A DNA stretch of 7,564 nucleotides from Planctomycetaceae bacterium (lineage in GTDB: Bacteria > Planctomycetota > Planctomycetia > Planctomycetales > Planctomycetaceae): contig JAESQE010000569.1 in the NCBI GenBank assembly GCA_016765335.1, positions 1-7,564 of the forward strand, written 5' to 3'. The notes under the pieces are model-generated. The model did no database searches. It saw only the letters and a program-made list of their open reading frames with translations, and was not told the origin of the DNA. The position numbers and the translations under genes were made by a program. This document shows, piece by piece, positions 5,274-7,564 of the stretch (the stretch's first letter is position 1; every line of letters starts with the position of its first letter).

Positions 5274-6383
5274 TCAAGAACCGACTTCAATAAATTTTGC
5301 ATGAAGTTTTCCGGAGTTATGTAACTGTCGAAGCACATTAATCATTTCCTCCCTGGGAACTCCCAGTTTATTAAGAGCATCAACAAGATCATTCAGTTTC
5401 GCAGTTGCACGAGTCGATTGCTCACTCCCCAGGGGTTTAAATGCTGCTCCGTTAATCGAGGGGTTTTCTCCAACGATATCGACCTGTAAGTTGGGCAGAT
5501 TAATCAATGCCGGACTGATGGTGATATCACCGGAAGCAATCACAATTCCAGTTTTGGAATTCACTCTCACAGTGGAGATGGTGTGAGGAGAGGCAATTTC
5601 CTGACTCATAATCTCAGCAATATATAGAATGGGGTTATTTTGTTCAATTTCAGGAATCAGCACTTCTATCATACTCGCACTTATAGGCGAGGCGGTCTCT
5701 TCTCCAAAAGTTTCGAAATTGTTAAGTTCATTAATTCGCTCAGCAATATCGCGAGCAGCAATAAAGCTCTGGTGCGATGGATCAAGTAACAAGCGTATAA
5801 CCGGCTTACCATTGGAAATATGAACAATTCGATTGAGATAGTTTTCATTAAGATAGTATTCATCTTTAATGACCACGCCTCCAGAAATCCGACCGCTCGT
5901 GGGTGAACTGCCTCCTTCAATCAAGACTGGTCCTTCAGCAATTCCAATCAGGTTTTTATTGCTTTTATCTTCACTGCGAAGAGGAGTGACAAACAATCGA
6001 CCGTCCTTCAGGCTTTTTGCACTCAAATAAGAACTGATAAAGCAATCGATCCTTTGGCCTTTATTCACTCCCATGGCAGGAATTGTCGCGTGAACCATTA
6101 CGATGGCAACATTGCTGGCATTTTTCAGTTCCTTAATATCCGGGACCGAAGTTTCCATCCCTTCCATCGCAGCAGCAAGCGCTCTTATGGTCGGGCCTGC
6201 ACCGGCATCCCCAGTACCATTCAAACCAACAACAAGCCCCATTCCAATTAGACGAACCTTTTCATGACCATCTAACGTACAGATACTTTCCAGCTTAACC
6301 TGTGCTTCAACTGACCGGGCACCACACAACAAACAACTGGTGATGATCGCGAAAACTACAAGTTTCAAAGATGTATTCAACAT
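5274..6383 (-). CDS. flgI: Flagellar P-ring protein FlgI
   Basis: FlgI polymerises into the P ring around the distal rod at the peptidoglycan layer. The 369-residue product is close to the 365 of Salmonella. The ATG at 6383 is chosen because it opens a classical Sec signal peptide: K7, a hydrophobic core at 8-20, and a VEA/Q cleavage site after residue 27. An upstream GTG at 6437 would add 18 residues before the signal and has no Shine-Dalgarno. Family motifs are clear: IGMGLVVGLNGTGDAG at residues 46-61 corresponds to the canonical 'L-x-GYGLVVGLNGTGD' block. The C-terminal segment at 326-366 (LNDLVDALNKLGV, then INVLRQLHNSGKLHAKF) matches the family C-terminus. The usual tyrosine in 'GYGL' is methionine here and the segment before it is divergent. 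The gene lies 69 bases after flgH and 67 before flgJ, as in a ring operon. Confidence 0.95.
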   Translation of the reverse strand: MLNTSLKLVVFAIITSCLLCGARSVEAQVKLESICTLDGHEKVRLIGMGLVVGLNGTGDAGAGPTIRALAAAMEGMETSVPDIKELKNASNVAIVMVHATIPAMGVNKGQRIDCFISSYLSAKSLKDGRLFVTPLRSEDKSNKNLIGIAEGPVLIEGGSSPTSGRISGGVVIKDEYYLNENYLNRIVHISNGKPVIRLLLDPSHQSFIAARDIAERINELNNFETFGEETASPISASMIEVLIPEIEQNNPILYIAEIMSQEIASPHTISTVRVNSKTGIVIASGDITISPALINLPNLQVDIVGENPSINGAAFKPLGSEQSTRATAKLNDLVDALNKLGVPREEMINVLRQLHNSGKLHAKFIEVGS

Positions 6384-6452
6384 GGCAACAAGCCTGAAAG
6401 CAAAAGGAAGATAAACTGAGATCACAGACAAACACACTCACAGAAAGATTCA

Positions 6453-7226
6453 CTAAAACGGCCAGAGCATATCGTATAACTTAGTTCCCCAACGACGTTT
6501 CACTGAAGAATGATTCCGCCCTCCTTGAATCTTTTCGATATCCAGATCCGCAACGTTTTCACTCAGCACTGTGTTATTACTAAGAATGTCTTCATAACGG
6601 ATTTCGCCATGAAATCGGTATTCCCAATGATCATCACCGGTATTGATCTTTTTTCGAGCTTCCAAAATAAGGTTGCCATTGGGCCGAATGTCAACAATTC
6701 TCGCTGCAATTCGATATGTAATCCCTTCCCTGTCAGTCACTTGGCCTGTCGATTGAATTCGATCCTGCTGACTGCTATCAATCCCGGGACTTGTTGAGGC
6801 TGTATTTTCTAATGTCAGACCATCTGAAATTCTGACGAATTCTTTTAACTCAGCTGCAAACGAAGATGTCCGCTGCCTGTTGAATCGTGAGTTGATCGTC
6901 ACTTCAGATTTCTCACTCACAATCACATTAACGAGATCGCCCACTTTGTATTCGCGTTCCGCTGGTTTCTCGATAGAAGTCCAGGAATATGCCAGAAACG
7001 ATGGCTTTGCAGGCTTCACTGAGCGAACCATTCCGGGCTTCTGCTCAGACTGATACGACTGATATGATACTGGTGTAATTCGCCCTGCTGGTCTCCAGCC
7101 TGGAGCTGACGGCCTCTTAACGGACCGGCTTAAAGGTGCATACCTTCCCTGAGCATTCACAAACTGCGAAGGAGTTCCCAGGCAGCTCATCAAACAGATC
7201 AATGGTATTAATCGAAACAATGCCAT
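6453..7226 (-). CDS. flgH: Flagellar L-ring protein FlgH
   Basis: FlgH forms the L ring that lets the rod pass through the outer membrane. The ATG at 7226 gives 257 residues with a secretion signal (R5, hydrophobic 6-14). LMSC at residues 12-15 resembles a lipobox, expected because FlgH is normally a lipoprotein; a signal peptidase I site after FVNA (22-25) is the alternative. Family blocks: KVGDLVNVIVSEKSEV (94-109) matches 'x-GDI-L-V-x-I-x-E', and RIVDIRPNGNLILEARKKI (176-194) matches the 'LPNGNL-x-x-GEK' block. Residues 208-229 (EIRYEDILSNNTV, then ENVAD) match 'G-x-x-RP-x-DI-x-x-x-NTV', and the C-terminus ends in LWPF like other FlgH proteins. Residues about 27-80 are a basic, proline- and serine-rich insert. 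A start at 7280 is possible in frame, but its 18 extra residues would be translated from the repeat element. The Shine-Dalgarno is weak. Confidence 0.95.
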   Translation of the reverse strand: MALFRLIPLICLMSCLGTPSQFVNAQGRYAPLSRSVKRPSAPGWRPAGRITPVSYQSYQSEQKPGMVRSVKPAKPSFLAYSWTSIEKPAEREYKVGDLVNVIVSEKSEVTINSRFNRQRTSSFAAELKEFVRISDGLTLENTASTSPGIDSSQQDRIQSTGQVTDREGITYRIAARIVDIRPNGNLILEARKKINTGDDHWEYRFHGEIRYEDILSNNTVLSENVADLDIEKIQGGRNHSSVKRRWGTKLYDMLWPF

Positions 7227-7243
7227 GAAATTTTCTATTTCTC

Positions 7244-7347
7244 TAGGGAGCCTCTGGAAATTGGTTCTCCCCCTTACCAAGGGGGAGTTAGAAGGAGTTT
7301 TTACTACTTTTTATAATCAAACTGTCTTCAAGAGTCTCTGGGATTTC
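7244..7347 (+). mobile_element. MITE-like palindromic element, copy 2 (upstream of flgH), inverted relative to copy 1
   Basis: This is the second copy of the 2181-2297 element, in the opposite orientation. The shared core runs from about 7249 to 7342, with AGACAGTTTG, GTAGT, TCTAAC and AAGGGGGAGAACCAATTT among the matching blocks when read on the minus strand. Its central stem is CTCCCCCTT (7267-7275) with AAGGGGGAG (7279-7287), nine perfect pairs and a three-base loop. The end near 7244-7260 keeps the arm TAGGGAGCCTCTGGAAATTG. The other end stops at about 7347, seven bases before the stop codon of the upstream gene, and lacks the outer inverted arm seen in copy 1. The copy fills most of the spacer between that gene and flgH. 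Confidence 0.7.
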
Positions 7348-7354
7348 GTAACTG

Positions 7355-7564
7355 TTATCGCTGTTGAAGTTGCACGGGTCGATTCGACAATGTTCTGGCT
7401 CGCAATTGTTGTCCATTACGCCCATTGCTCAATACCCGACCCGAAGCATTGGACGACCGAATGGTCTGTGAAACATTTGCTGTCGGGACAACTCGGGAAG
7501 TTGTATACTGCGGATTATTGGGAGTTCTATACTGTTGGTTATGCAGTGGTGTTTGAAGACGCAA
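7355..7564 (-). CDS. 3' end of an unidentified gene (flgA by position only)
   Basis: The frame is open from the window edge to a TAA at 7357-7355, giving 69 C-terminal residues; the gene begins outside the window. The TTG at 7564 is most likely an internal leucine codon, not a start. The visible part is rich in Q, N, R, T and S (for example HNQQYRTPNNPQY and NGRNGQQLRA), with no hydrophobic segment, and looks disordered. I do not recognise it. In many flagellar blocks flgA (P-ring assembly chaperone) or flgG precedes flgH. The last 25 residues could be a weak remnant of the C-terminal domain of FlgA, but the match is not convincing. Confidence 0.55.
   Translation of the reverse strand: MRLQTPLHNQQYRTPNNPQYTTSRVVPTANVSQTIRSSNASGRVLSNGRNGQQLRARTLSNRPVQLQQR

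Noticed and set aside
6384..6437. Upstream GTG start for flgI at 6437
   Set aside because: It would place 18 residues in front of a well-formed signal peptide and has no Shine-Dalgarno. The ATG at 6383 fits the family length.
1..7564. A previously undescribed multi-gene system
   Set aside because: Every complete gene is a recognisable flagellar component in a usual order. The unusual points are repeats, domain expansion and spacer structure, not a new system.

Overview
The window is one co-directional block of flagellar rod, ring and hook-filament-junction genes. All of them are on the minus strand, so transcription runs from position 7564 towards position 1. In transcription order it holds: the 3' end of an unidentified gene (flgA by position only), flgH (L-ring), flgI (P-ring), a short single-domain flgJ (rod-binding, no muramidase), a flgN-type chaperone, flgK (HAP1) and a long flgL (HAP3) that runs off the window at position 1. 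No gene is supported on the plus strand; long plus-strand open frames over 109-1338 and elsewhere are antisense shadows.

The host is a Gram-negative-type flagellated bacterium, because both L-ring and P-ring proteins are present. The gene order, the divergent ring proteins, the muramidase-less FlgJ, the repeat-expanded FlgL and the moderate GC (mid-40s percent by eye) suggest a planctomycete. This is inference: no rRNA or other taxonomic marker is present.

Layout. 1-2084: partial flgL, a GTG start preceded by a good Shine-Dalgarno, with FlgL-type N- and C-terminal helical regions separated by about 400 residues containing four flagellin-IN-like repeats. 2085-2298: a leader with a perfect triple heptamer and a MITE-like element. 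2299-3996: flgK. 3997-4135: a spacer with two strong hairpins. 4136-4651: flgN. 4652-4846: a repeat- and hairpin-rich spacer. 4847-5206: flgJ. 5274-6383: flgI. 6453-7226: flgH. 7244-7347: a second copy of the MITE-like element in the opposite orientation. 7355-7564: the gene tail. No gene-free stretch exceeds 300 bases; the two longest (about 214 and 195 bases) are described in the feature list.

How the genes work together: FlgI and FlgH form the P and L ring bushings around the rod, and FlgJ caps or guides the growing rod. FlgN keeps FlgK and FlgL export-competent in the cytoplasm. FlgK and FlgL then form the junction between hook and filament. The biology of the genes is ordinary. The parts worth a second look are the two inverted copies of a palindromic element bracketing flgH-flgK, the oversized FlgL with repeats also seen once in FlgK, and the structured intergenic spacers. 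I do not see an undescribed system here.
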